A stretch of DNA of 64,000 nt, from contig DATDFQ010000049.1 in NCBI GenBank assembly GCA_036522515.1, forward strand, positions 1 to 64,000. The letters run 5' to 3'. The translations under genes and the position numbers were made by a program. Below the pieces are notes generated by a model. The model was not told the origin of the DNA, made no database searches, and worked only from the letters and a program-made list of their open reading frames with translations. Position 1 is the stretch's first letter. Each line of letters begins with the position of its first letter. The stretch comes from Bacteroidota bacterium. Lineage in GTDB: Bacteria > Bacteroidota > Ignavibacteria > UBA10030 > SZUA-254. Shown here piece by piece: positions 51,954 to 61,135 of the stretch.

Positions 51954-54374
51954 TCAGGTACGCATCTTTTCGATGGAACTGATCTCGCGGAGCAGATCTT
52001 TTTTGGTAAACCGGGATTTACTCATGATGGTGGAGATAAACCCCTGCATCTGCGACTTCGTCTCGTCATCGACCTCCATCGAGGTCAGAATGATGATCGG
52101 TGTCTTCCTCGTGCTCACCTGCTGCTTGAGCTGATACGCCACATTGAACCCGGAGATGTCGGGCATGATCAGATCGAGGATGATGAGATCCGGCGCCTCG
52201 GCGGAGGCGATACGCACCCCCTCCTTCCCGTTCATCGACTTGATCACTTCGTAGCCTTCCGCTTCGAGGATGACGTGGATCAGATCGGCCGCGTTGCGGT
52301 CGTCGTCGATAATGAGAACCTTCGGATGCTGTTTGTGGTTGTTCACCCTGATCGGGATTTTCTGCATCACCTTGAGCAGCTCTTCGCGGTTCACCGGCTT
52401 GACAAAATAATCCACCGCCCCCATGCTGAACCCGAGCTTTTTTTCGTCCGTGATGGAAATAATGACGATCGGAATGTTCTTGCAGATCGGGTGCCGCTTG
52501 AGCTCTTTCAACACCTGCCAGCCGTCCTTGATCGGCATGATCATGTCGAGCGTGATGATATTCGGCTTCAGCCGTTTTGCCTTTTCCAGACCCTCCGCGC
52601 CGTCCCGGGCGAATTCCGTGCGGTAGCCCGCTTCCTGGAGGTAGACCTGGATCAGTTGCGCCGCCTGCTGGTTGTCTTCTATAATCAGCACGAGAGGCTT
52701 TTCGCCTTCGGGAAGCGCGGAAAGCTGCTCCCGGGCCGCATGGACCAGCTGATCCGCCGATTCGATCACCTCGCCGGCCAGCACCATCGGTATGCGGAAG
52801 CAGAACGTGCTCCCCTTCCCCCATTCGCTCTCGACCCAGATTCGCCCGCCATGCAATTCCACCAGCCGTTTTGAAATCACGAGGCCGAGACCGGTCCCTT
52901 CCGCCGATCCGCGGGCGTTCTTCCCCTGCTGGAACGCGTTGAAGAGCTTCGCGAGGTCCTCCGGCTTGATGCCGAGGCCCTGATCCCGGACCTCCACTTC
53001 GATCTCATTCACGAAGCGCCGGAGAGCGACGGTAACGACGCCTTCCTTGTTGCTGTACTTGATCGCGTTGGAAACGAGGTTCACGAGAATTTGCTTGAAC
53101 CGCGTCTGGTCCACGACGAGTTGCTCGATCTCGGGGGAGATCTCGAAGAGAAGCCTGGCGTTCTTCTGTTGCAGGGCGGCTTGCATGACGCGCTCCACGC
53201 TTTCGACGAAATATGAAACCGGATAGGCGTCGAGGTGAAGTTCCATCTTCCCCGCCTCGATCTTCGAGAGGTCGAGGATGTCGTTGATCAGCCCCTGCAG
53301 ATGCTTCCCGCTCTCGTTGATATTCCTCATGAAATCGCTCACCTTTTCGGGAGGGAGCGCGTTCAGATCGGCGGTGAGGATTTCCGAAAACCCGACGATC
53401 GCATTCAGGGGGGCGCGCAGCTCATGGCTGAAGGTCGCCAAAAACCGTTTCAGGGTCTCGTTCGCATCGTCCGTGCGCTTCTTCTCGTTCTCGAGCTCGA
53501 TATTTTTTACGGTGATCTCGTCCATCAGCCGCTTCCGGCTCATGCCGATGGCGAGTTCGTTCGAGATGATCGAAAGGAGCTTCAGCTCCTCCTGGACATA
53601 CTTATCGACCTTCGGGGAGAGGATTTCGAGCACTCCCTGCAGCTCGTTCTGCACCATGAGAGGTATGGAGATAAGCGTCTTCAATTTGAGGGCGTTCGTC
53701 TCGCTCAGAAAATAGGCGGCGATCGAGCTCCGTGAAAGTTCATCGGTGACGACGGTCTTCCGGCTCAGGACAGTCTGGACGGCGATGGTGTTCGTTTTCT
53801 CGTGAACGATCTGGTGTTCGACTTCGGGGTCCACCCTGACATCGATCAGCGACGGCGCCATCAGGTGCAGGAGCGAAGAACGCTGGTCATACCGGTAGAT
53901 GCAGACGAACTTGCTCGGGATCGCCATGAACGCCGCGATCCGCTCTCCGGCGCTCAGGCACAAATCATCGAGGTGAGGAGCAACGTTGATGACATGGGAG
54001 ACCTCCATCAGCATCTCTTTTTGCTGCTGCTGCTGCTTCTGCTGAGTGATGTCCTGGAAAAAAACCGAAAGTCCGCTTTCGGTGGGGTAAATGCGGATAT
54101 CGTACCATGCCTCGAACCGCTCGTCGCGGTAGGATGTTTCGAAGCTCTGGAATGCCCTTTTTTCCATGGCGACCCGGTACTTCTCACCCAGTTCGGCATC
54201 GCGCGCATTCGGGAAGACTTCGAACACGTTTTTTCCGAGAACCTGCTCCCGGTTCAATCCCGTCCCTTCCTCGGCAGCCCTATTCCAATAGGTGAACCGG
54301 TAGTCACTGTCGAGTGCGAAAAAACCCCCGGAGATACCTTCGAGGATTTCTTCAAATTGCTGAGTTGGCTTCAT
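51954..54374 (-). CDS. Hybrid histidine kinase: PAS-GAF-HisKA-HATPase-REC-REC
   Basis: 806 residues from the ATG at 54374; an ATG eight codons upstream has no ribosome site. PAS about 1-115 (SGGFFALDSDYRFTYWN), GAF about 130-290, HisKA with FLATFSHELRAPLNAIVG (phospho-His), HATPase with DQGLGIKPEDLAKLF and GTGLGLVISKRLVELHG, then two receivers with LVLIIEDN/LDMIMPIKDG and VLIIDDD/LDLIMPDISG. No transmembrane segment and no DNA-binding output, so it acts on a partner by phosphotransfer or relay; the partner is not known. It converges on the tyrosine operon. Confidence 0.93.
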   Translation of the reverse strand: MKPTQQFEEILEGISGGFFALDSDYRFTYWNRAAEEGTGLNREQVLGKNVFEVFPNARDAELGEKYRVAMEKRAFQSFETSYRDERFEAWYDIRIYPTESGLSVFFQDITQQKQQQQQKEMLMEVSHVINVAPHLDDLCLSAGERIAAFMAIPSKFVCIYRYDQRSSLLHLMAPSLIDVRVDPEVEHQIVHEKTNTIAVQTVLSRKTVVTDELSRSSIAAYFLSETNALKLKTLISIPLMVQNELQGVLEILSPKVDKYVQEELKLLSIISNELAIGMSRKRLMDEITVKNIELENEKKRTDDANETLKRFLATFSHELRAPLNAIVGFSEILTADLNALPPEKVSDFMRNINESGKHLQGLINDILDLSKIEAGKMELHLDAYPVSYFVESVERVMQAALQQKNARLLFEISPEIEQLVVDQTRFKQILVNLVSNAIKYSNKEGVVTVALRRFVNEIEVEVRDQGLGIKPEDLAKLFNAFQQGKNARGSAEGTGLGLVISKRLVELHGGRIWVESEWGKGSTFCFRIPMVLAGEVIESADQLVHAAREQLSALPEGEKPLVLIIEDNQQAAQLIQVYLQEAGYRTEFARDGAEGLEKAKRLKPNIITLDMIMPIKDGWQVLKELKRHPICKNIPIVIISITDEKKLGFSMGAVDYFVKPVNREELLKVMQKIPIRVNNHKQHPKVLIIDDDRNAADLIHVILEAEGYEVIKSMNGKEGVRIASAEAPDLIILDLIMPDISGFNVAYQLKQQVSTRKTPIIILTSMEVDDETKSQMQGFISTIMSKSRFTKKDLLREISSIEKMRT

Positions 54375-54429
54375 AATTGACCTGCGAACATGTGTCATTT
54401 TAGAGTCCCGGGATAGAACCTGCGAAACG

Positions 54430-54600
54430 GTTAAATCTTAAGCAATTATATAATAAGATGCAAGATGTTTTTTAAGGAAGGCTTGAGGTAAGTTCACAAA
54501 GACCATGTCAATTCAGTCAATCACGGTTTTCCACAGATTTTCAAGCCCGAAAGCGTGGAAAATCACCGTTTTCAGAGGCATGTCAACAGGATGTCCACAT
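54430..54600. other. AT-rich patch followed by DnaA-box-like sequences
   Basis: A strongly AT-rich stretch (54430-54478) in otherwise GC-rich DNA is followed by TTTTCCACA (54527-54535, one mismatch to the DnaA box), CGTGGAAAA (54554-54562, reverse) and ATGTCCACA (54591-54599). The gap 54399-54654 holds no convincing gene; a 40-codon plus-strand frame starting at 54505 has no ribosome site. It may be a promoter region only, or a DnaA-bound site. Confidence 0.25.
54435..54463 (-). promoter_or_regulatory. Promoter of the hybrid kinase gene
   Basis: Minus strand: TTGCAT, 17-bp spacer, TAAGAT. A TATAAT also lies in the spacer but lacks a good -35. Predicted leader about 54 bases to the ATG at 54374. 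Confidence 0.4.
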
Positions 54601-54654
54601 CCGCTGAAAGAGGTTAATTCTGACGGGTAGGCCGGGAATCCGGCCGGGTGGGGC

Positions 54655-57600
54655 CTATCGAATCGAAGTGTGCTCCGGGATAAGACATTTTCCCCCCTCA
54701 TAGTACGTGCAACTCCGGCAAAGCTCGATTCTCCTTTCGAAGTTTCCTGCTTTGATGCGGTTGATGCAGCCCCGGAGTACCTCTTCAAAACTGGTCAGTT
54801 CGGCTTCTCCAAAGGTGAAGTGAACGGGCGAATCGGGATGCCGCAGGAAAACGACTGTTCCCCGAACCTCCGCTTCGCCGTAGACACGGTGAATCAACCA
54901 CGCATAAAGGGCCAGCTGCGGCTTGTACAATTCCGCACGCTCGCGTATCTCCCCGCCGGAAACCCTCTCTGTCTTGTAGTCGAGAAGATTCCATTTTCCC
55001 GCCGCGGTCCTGTAAAGTCGATCGATCGTGCCGGTCAAATAATCGTCCTCGAACACGGCGCTGACAGGGAGCTCGGTCCTCGACTCGGGAGACTTGAGGA
55101 CCTCCGTCCCGAAGGGTGAACGGACAAAATTCATCACGTTTCCGACAATTGCGGCGACTCTCGCCTCCCGGTCCACTTCTTCCGGCATGTTGCCGGCATA
55201 GATTACCGCACGTGCGCTCTCTTCGACCTCCCTCTCCGCGACCGGCGTGGAGAGGTCTTTCAGTATTCGGTGTGTGAGAGACCCTTCGAGTTCCCCGTCG
55301 CCCGTTTCATCCAGATCCTGATCGATGTCCGGGTGCCGGGGGAGGGTGTTCACTTCCGGAAGGCCGAGAACATATCTGAGGAAGTACTTGGTGGGACACT
55401 CGAGAAAGATCCTGATCTGAGTGGCGGAGAAAAACTCGCCGCGTGCCCGCCCCGTGACCGGCTCTATCAGCAATTCGGGCCACAATTCGGAAGGCGCGGG
55501 ATTCGGCTTCCCGGCAACAGTCGCCAGTCTCATCTCCTCCGGGAGCCGATCGGGGGTGGCCACCGATACGCGCAACGGATGCATGATGCTCCCCGCCTTT
55601 CCGCCGCGGTCATCCCAGTCGATGATCCTGACCGGAGCTTCGGGCAGGATGAGATCTCCGCTCCGGAGCGGCTCGCCGCCCATCCCCACGGCATCCAGGA
55701 CCCACCGGAGGGATGATCGCTGCCGTGAGGCCTCCGGTACCCGCCCGGAAAGGACGAGAAGGTCCCGGGCCCGGGTGCAGGCCACGTAGAAGATCCTTTT
55801 CTCCTCCGCCTCGCGATTTGAATCGCTCGCGCGCTTCAACACCTCGAGAAAGGGGGTCCGGATCGTCTCTCCCGGCTTCGACGGATGGGGGGCTGCGAAC
55901 GCTATCCCCGCGGAAGCATCCATGTAGGGAGGAGTGTCGTACCGGAATTTCTGGTCAAGGAATGGAAGGAAGGCGACGGGAAATTCCAGCCCTTTTGAGC
56001 CGTGGACGGTCATCACCTGAACGCAATTCTCGTCGAGTTCCGGGACGGCCTGCCCCTCCCGTGGCTCGCGCTCGGTGAGAATTTTCAGCCGTTCGACAAA
56101 ATCGAAGAGCGAATGGAATCCCTTCCCCTCGAAATCCCGCGCGATCCGAAGGAGCTTTTGAACATTGGCGACATGCTGGCCCCCGAAAGGGAGTCCGGAA
56201 ACGATTCCGTGCCAGCCGGTCTGGAGCATGATGTGTTGGACAAGAAAGGGTATCGGGAGCCTGTTGGCGAGCTCCAGAACCCGGGAGAGAATGCCGATCG
56301 CCCGGAGCAACCCGGTGTCCTTTCTCCCTGCCGCATACCGCCTCGCCTTGGCCCAGAGAGTCGGAGGCCGCTCACGCGAAATCTCGTACAAAGAGGCGTC
56401 GGAGATCGAGAAAAAGGGAGACCGGAGAAGGGCCGCGAGGGCGACGTCGTCCTCCCGGTTCAATAAAAACTTGAAAAAGGAGAGAAAGTCGAGAATCTCC
56501 TGCGTCTGATAGAACCCGATCCCTCCCGAGAGAACATAGGGAATCTTCTGCCCGATGAGAGCGCGTTCGAGCTCGGCAAGGTGCGTGCGGCCCCGGAGCA
56601 GAACGGCCACGTCGTGAAACTGCAACGGCCTCGGGGTTTCGCTCCGGGGATCGAAGACCGGGTAACCCGAGGCGGCCAGCTCCGCGATCCGCTGCGCCAC
56701 CATCCCGCACTCGATGGCGAGGGAAGACGCGCTTTCTTCGCTCTCCGGCTCCGCCGGCACGAGAAGCAGCTCGACTCTCCCCTCGGCGGAGTTCGGACGC
56801 CCACGGACCAATTCCTCCCCCCCCGGCTCGAAGGGGGAGCGCGTTCCTTCCGAGGGACGGAAGAAGACCCGGTTGATGAAATCGAGCGGGCCGATCAGCA
56901 ACCGGAAACTCTCCGCCAGGGAGATGCTGCTTGCCCCCTCTCCCCCGCCCGAAGCCGCCTCGATCGCGAGCCGGGTTTCATCGAATATCCTTACTTCCGC
57001 GTTCCGGAAGCTGAAGATCGATTGCTTCGGGTCTCCGACGATGAAAAGGTTTCCCGATTTGAAATCGGAGATCAGCAGCCTGATGATGTCAAACTGGAGC
57101 TGGTCGGTATCCTGGTATTCGTCGATCATGATGAACCGGAATTTCGCCGCGACCTGCTTCCGGATCTCCTCCCGCTGCAGAAGATCGCGCACCCTGATCT
57201 GCAGATCGTCGAAATCGACTTGTCCGAATTCGTCTTTTCTCCTCGAGTAGGATTCGAGCGTCCGGCGATAGACCCTCAACAGCACCCGGACGCACCGTAA
57301 CAGGACCGCCTCTCCATCCGCCGCCGCGGGGTCCGACACGGCATCGAGAAGAGCCGCCAGCCCCTCCCGATGCCGGGCGAGTAAGGCGATATCTTTCTCC
57401 GATTGCGGAGAACCCTCCACCGGTTCGACCACCGCCTTCCGAAGCGAGCCGGTGCTCGTGAAGAGGAGCGGGGAAAGTTCGCGGTACCACGCGACTCGTT
57501 CCTCCATCGAATGGAGCGTTCCCCAGCGGGAGAGTCTGGCGGCGGCCTCACCCACCTTCTTGCCGGGAGAGGAGAAGAGCAATCTCCCGAGCGCCTCCCG

Positions 57601-58269
57601 CCAGGAAGGGTCTTCCAGCGAATCCCGCACGGCGGCTTCGACCGACGTCCGGTGACGGGCGAGCACCTCCTCGTCGGAATGGTCTTCCGAAAGGCACCCC
57701 CCGGGACGGACCATCCGGTCGATCACCTCCCTCTTCCCCAGCCAAGCCTCGAGGTAGCGGAAGATCCGTTTCCGGCCAAGGAGCCGGACCGTTTCCTCGA
57801 ATTCTTCCGCCCCCCGGCCCCCCTCCTCCTTCGTGAGAAACGATTCCAGCGTCTCCCGAAGGACATCGTGCAGGAGGATTTCCCGGTCGACTCCCTCGAT
57901 CACGCTGAATGCCGCGTCCACTCCGGCCTCCACCGGATATTCCCTCAACAGTTGCGCGCAGAACGAGTGGATGGTCCCGATATTCGCCGACGAGAGCTCC
58001 TCCCGTGCGCGCTCGAGGATTTGCATCCGCCCGGGCGTGGCTTCCCCCTTGATCCGCGCATCGATGACCTCGGCGATCCTCCTTCGCAGCTGGCCGGCGG
58101 CGTTTTCTGTGAAGGTGATCGCAACCAGCCTGCTGATCGGCTCCCCCGTCTCCAGCAGGATTTCAATGAACCGGCGGACCAGAACGGTCGTCTTCCCGGC
58201 ACCCGCATTCGCCGTCACCGACAAATGCGAGGTGTACCCGAGCGCTTTTTTCTGATGTTCTGTGAGCAC
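54655..58269 (-). CDS. addA: AddA-type ATP-dependent helicase/nuclease
   Basis: 1204 residues, GTG start. UvrD-like helicase motifs: VTANAGAGKTTVLVRRFIE (Walker A), FRFIMIDEYQDTDQLQFD (Walker B), VMTVHGSKGLEFPVAFLP, FYVACTRARDLLVLSG. The C-terminal PDDEXK nuclease keeps its catalytic core (TGTIDRLYR, LLDYKTERV, QLALYAWL). It ends with CRSCTYYEGGKC, a possible metal-binding cysteine cluster. In AddAB it processes DNA double-strand breaks for recombination. No addB is adjacent on either side. Confidence 0.9.
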   Translation of the reverse strand: MLTEHQKKALGYTSHLSVTANAGAGKTTVLVRRFIEILLETGEPISRLVAITFTENAAGQLRRRIAEVIDARIKGEATPGRMQILERAREELSSANIGTIHSFCAQLLREYPVEAGVDAAFSVIEGVDREILLHDVLRETLESFLTKEEGGRGAEEFEETVRLLGRKRIFRYLEAWLGKREVIDRMVRPGGCLSEDHSDEEVLARHRTSVEAAVRDSLEDPSWREALGRLLFSSPGKKVGEAAARLSRWGTLHSMEERVAWYRELSPLLFTSTGSLRKAVVEPVEGSPQSEKDIALLARHREGLAALLDAVSDPAAADGEAVLLRCVRVLLRVYRRTLESYSRRKDEFGQVDFDDLQIRVRDLLQREEIRKQVAAKFRFIMIDEYQDTDQLQFDIIRLLISDFKSGNLFIVGDPKQSIFSFRNAEVRIFDETRLAIEAASGGGEGASSISLAESFRLLIGPLDFINRVFFRPSEGTRSPFEPGGEELVRGRPNSAEGRVELLLVPAEPESEESASSLAIECGMVAQRIAELAASGYPVFDPRSETPRPLQFHDVAVLLRGRTHLAELERALIGQKIPYVLSGGIGFYQTQEILDFLSFFKFLLNREDDVALAALLRSPFFSISDASLYEISRERPPTLWAKARRYAAGRKDTGLLRAIGILSRVLELANRLPIPFLVQHIMLQTGWHGIVSGLPFGGQHVANVQKLLRIARDFEGKGFHSLFDFVERLKILTEREPREGQAVPELDENCVQVMTVHGSKGLEFPVAFLPFLDQKFRYDTPPYMDASAGIAFAAPHPSKPGETIRTPFLEVLKRASDSNREAEEKRIFYVACTRARDLLVLSGRVPEASRQRSSLRWVLDAVGMGGEPLRSGDLILPEAPVRIIDWDDRGGKAGSIMHPLRVSVATPDRLPEEMRLATVAGKPNPAPSELWPELLIEPVTGRARGEFFSATQIRIFLECPTKYFLRYVLGLPEVNTLPRHPDIDQDLDETGDGELEGSLTHRILKDLSTPVAEREVEESARAVIYAGNMPEEVDREARVAAIVGNVMNFVRSPFGTEVLKSPESRTELPVSAVFEDDYLTGTIDRLYRTAAGKWNLLDYKTERVSGGEIRERAELYKPQLALYAWLIHRVYGEAEVRGTVVFLRHPDSPVHFTFGEAELTSFEEVLRGCINRIKAGNFERRIELCRSCTYYEGGKCLIPEHTSIR

Positions 58270-58333
58270 GTTGGTTGGACCGGTCAGCCTTCCGTCACTG
58301 CTGGGGTCAGCGGGTTCGATCCCTTCCCGGAGA

Positions 58334-61072
58334 TCAGAGGGGCGGCCCGATCGAAAAGTAGAGGAGGACCGGACCGAAGCTCATCGAAGAGTTTGGCGTT
58401 CCGGGTTTTACATAAAAGCTGAGTCCCGCTCCGAATGCCGCTTCCCCGAGGGGCGTATCGAGCGCTATTTCACCCCCGAGTCCGTGGCGGAAGCTGTTGA
58501 TCTTCAACTCCTCGGGAATCAGCGAAATGGTGCCGAGATCGTACCGGGCCTTGAAATAGGTATCGAAGATGACCCTGAACGGAAGAGAGAACCGGTATTC
58601 CATGTTCACCAGGAAAAGCTGCCTGCCGTAGCTGTCGTCTTCGCGGAGCCCGAGCATGGAACGGAACCCGCCCAGCGTGTACTGTTCCGCGATCGGGAGC
58701 GTCGCATCCGCAAAGCCGAATGTCACGCGGGGGCGGAGCGTGTGCCGGGGGAGGAAGGTGAAAAACGTTTCGTAGGTCGCCTCCACCTTTCCGAATCCGA
58801 CCTCGCTCCCGAGATTCCTGATCGCCGTCTCATAGGAGAGGGCAAGAAACATCCCCGAGGTCGGAAAAAGAAATTTGTCTTCCGTGTCGACGATGCTCCT
58901 CAGCTTCAACGAAACGAAACGGTATCGCTCGGGCGTGTATCCCTCTCCGCTGATCGCGCTGATCTGCTGGTTTTCAACGCGCAGCTCCGCATTGACGTCG
59001 CCGAACCGCTCGAACTGGCTTCCGAAGTCCATGATCCAGCCATACTTGCTCTCCTTGAACCTGCCGTTTTCAATCCGGTCCCAATCCCCGGACCGGAGCG
59101 CCGGATCGTCCCGGTAGGTGATCACATCCCTCGAAGTGAAGTAGACTCCCGTGTTAAACGTGAAGTAGGTGTTGAAGATTCTGCTGATCGTGTACGCCAT
59201 CCGGGCCCCCCGGTCGCGGAAGCCGTACCGCATCGTGATGCTGAGGTCCTCCCCCGCCCCGCGGGAGTTCGCATCCCGGATGTCGACCGTGCCGACGAGG
59301 CTGTGCTCGTTGTCCGCATGGAGCCCGAGGCGGACGATCGAGGAGCTTTTCTCCTTGACCTTCAGGACGATGACGGGCTTGTTGCCGCTGTACCGGACGT
59401 CGAGCAGGACATAATCGAACAATCCGGTGCTCTTGATGTTGACGATCCCCTGATAGGCCGTTTCTATCTTAAAAATGTCCCCTTCGTCGAGAGGGAACTC
59501 CCGGCGTATGACATAATCGCGGGTTCGTTCATTCCCTTCAAACCTGATCTGGGCGATGGCGCCCTCTTTAATAGTGAAGCTCAGGACCGCCCGGGCGGTA
59601 TCGATCAAAACGGAATCGATCCGGGCCAGGGAATATCCTTTTCCCCGGTACATCGCGACGATCCGCTCGAGTGATTGCTGGATCAGGCCGGCGTCGACGG
59701 GCTTTCCCAGGAGCGGAGAGAGCTCGGCCATGATCGATTCATCGCTCACCCCCCGGTTCCCCGAAAATTCGAAGTTCCGGAGAGGCGGGTAACTCTTCAG
59801 ATGAAATTCCACGATCGCGGGGGTTGCGTCTGCGGTGACTTCCGCATAGACGCGCTCGTACCGGCCCAACGCGGCAAGGCTGTTGACATACTCTTCCACG
59901 CCGTGGGGCGAGAGCGTATGGTCGTCCGTTTCCTGCGCCAGATCCCGGTCCAGAGCGGCCGGGAGCGAGTCGCCCAGGATGCGGATGCGGGCCGACGGGA
60001 ACGGTAGCGCGGAGAGCGCGGAGACGTGGCGGTCCCGCCGCCGGAGCGCTTCGCGGATGGAAGGGACGCTTCGCTCGCCGGCGAGATCGCCTGCGGCGAT
60101 CAGGGAATCGACGCCGGAAAAATCGGACACGAGCCTGTCCCGCGTCTGGGGAGTCACCACTACGTCGGCAAGCTCCAGCTCCCTCCTGTTCATCTCCTGC
60201 ATCATGATCGTCATGATCTGATCCGCGATCTCCCACGGGGCGCTGAGCTGGCTGGCATTGCGCATCGAGCTCGTGGAATTCACCGCGATGACGATGTCAC
60301 ACCCCGCCGCGCGCGCGATATCGACGGGGATGTTCGAGGTGAGTCCTCCGTCCACCATGACCATCGAGTCGCGTTCGAGGGGGGAATAGAGGAGCGGCAC
60401 CGTGGCGCTGGCCCGCATCGCTTCGGAGAGCGAACCGTGGTCCAGTATGACGCGTTTTCCCGAGATGAGGTCGGTGGCGGTGGCGCGAAAAGGTATTTTC
60501 AGGCCGTCGAAGCCGGGATCGGGATGGTAGAGCGCCTGGAGGGTGAGGTAGGAAAAAAAGTTCGAGAACCGCTGGCCCCCCGATATCGAGGATGGGATGA
60601 TCGGGGAGAGCCCGTCGAACCGGATCAGGAGGTATCCCACCTCTTCGCTCTGCTTCTGCCCGACGAACAGGTCTGTCCGTTTCGTATCCTCGGAAAACGA
60701 GAGCAGCTCGCTCCAGTCGGTGTGGGTGACGATGCTCTCCAGCTGGGTCGTGGAATAGCCGGCGGCATAGAGCCCCCCGACGACCGCGCCGAGGCTGTTA
60801 CCGACTATGAAATCGACCGGTATGTGGTTCCGCTCGAGCGCCCGGAGAACGCCGACCTGGGCGAGCCCCCTCCCTCCCCCTCCGCTGAGGACAAGCCCCA
60901 CCTTCGGACGTCCCGCATGCTCGTTGCGATGGACTGAAATTCCGCGGAACGGACCGGATGAATCGCTGGGAGGAATGAGGTACTTGGTCTGCGCGAAGAC
61001 GGAGAGAGAGATAAAGGGGAGCGCGAGCAGGAAGATGAAGCGCCGCGCAACCCTGGCCCGATAATCAGTCAA
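58334..61072 (-). CDS. Patatin-like phospholipase fused to POTRA and BamA-like barrel
   Basis: 912 residues, TTG start followed by a signal peptide (RRFIFLLALPFISLSVFAQ). Patatin domain about 55-330: the oxyanion loop GGGGRG (about 64-69), the nucleophile in GNSLG (Ser93), and the partner Asp241 in DGG. POTRA-like domains lie at about 430-585 (NFEFSGNRGVSDESIM, IRFEGNERTRDYVIRREF). The barrel of the Omp85/surface-antigen family runs from about 600 to the end (YTLGGFRSMLGLREDD). This is the layout of type Vd (PlpD-like) autotransporters. It probably exposes or anchors a lipase at the surface; whether it is cleaved is unknown. Confidence 0.9.
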   Translation of the reverse strand: MTDYRARVARRFIFLLALPFISLSVFAQTKYLIPPSDSSGPFRGISVHRNEHAGRPKVGLVLSGGGGRGLAQVGVLRALERNHIPVDFIVGNSLGAVVGGLYAAGYSTTQLESIVTHTDWSELLSFSEDTKRTDLFVGQKQSEEVGYLLIRFDGLSPIIPSSISGGQRFSNFFSYLTLQALYHPDPGFDGLKIPFRATATDLISGKRVILDHGSLSEAMRASATVPLLYSPLERDSMVMVDGGLTSNIPVDIARAAGCDIVIAVNSTSSMRNASQLSAPWEIADQIMTIMMQEMNRRELELADVVVTPQTRDRLVSDFSGVDSLIAAGDLAGERSVPSIREALRRRDRHVSALSALPFPSARIRILGDSLPAALDRDLAQETDDHTLSPHGVEEYVNSLAALGRYERVYAEVTADATPAIVEFHLKSYPPLRNFEFSGNRGVSDESIMAELSPLLGKPVDAGLIQQSLERIVAMYRGKGYSLARIDSVLIDTARAVLSFTIKEGAIAQIRFEGNERTRDYVIRREFPLDEGDIFKIETAYQGIVNIKSTGLFDYVLLDVRYSGNKPVIVLKVKEKSSSIVRLGLHADNEHSLVGTVDIRDANSRGAGEDLSITMRYGFRDRGARMAYTISRIFNTYFTFNTGVYFTSRDVITYRDDPALRSGDWDRIENGRFKESKYGWIMDFGSQFERFGDVNAELRVENQQISAISGEGYTPERYRFVSLKLRSIVDTEDKFLFPTSGMFLALSYETAIRNLGSEVGFGKVEATYETFFTFLPRHTLRPRVTFGFADATLPIAEQYTLGGFRSMLGLREDDSYGRQLFLVNMEYRFSLPFRVIFDTYFKARYDLGTISLIPEELKINSFRHGLGGEIALDTPLGEAAFGAGLSFYVKPGTPNSSMSFGPVLLYFSIGPPL

Positions 61073-61101
61073 AAATTTTTCCCGGAAGAATTCTCTCGCC
61101 T

Positions 61102-61130
61102 AAAGTAGATATTTTCGCATGGAAAATCAA
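61102..61130 (-). promoter_or_regulatory. Promoter of the patatin-barrel gene
   Basis: Minus strand: TTGATT, 17-bp spacer, TACTTT, giving a short leader of about 23 bases to the TTG at 61072. It lies just past the 3' end of the glycosyltransferase gene. Confidence 0.45.
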
Positions 61131-61135
61131 GAAAC

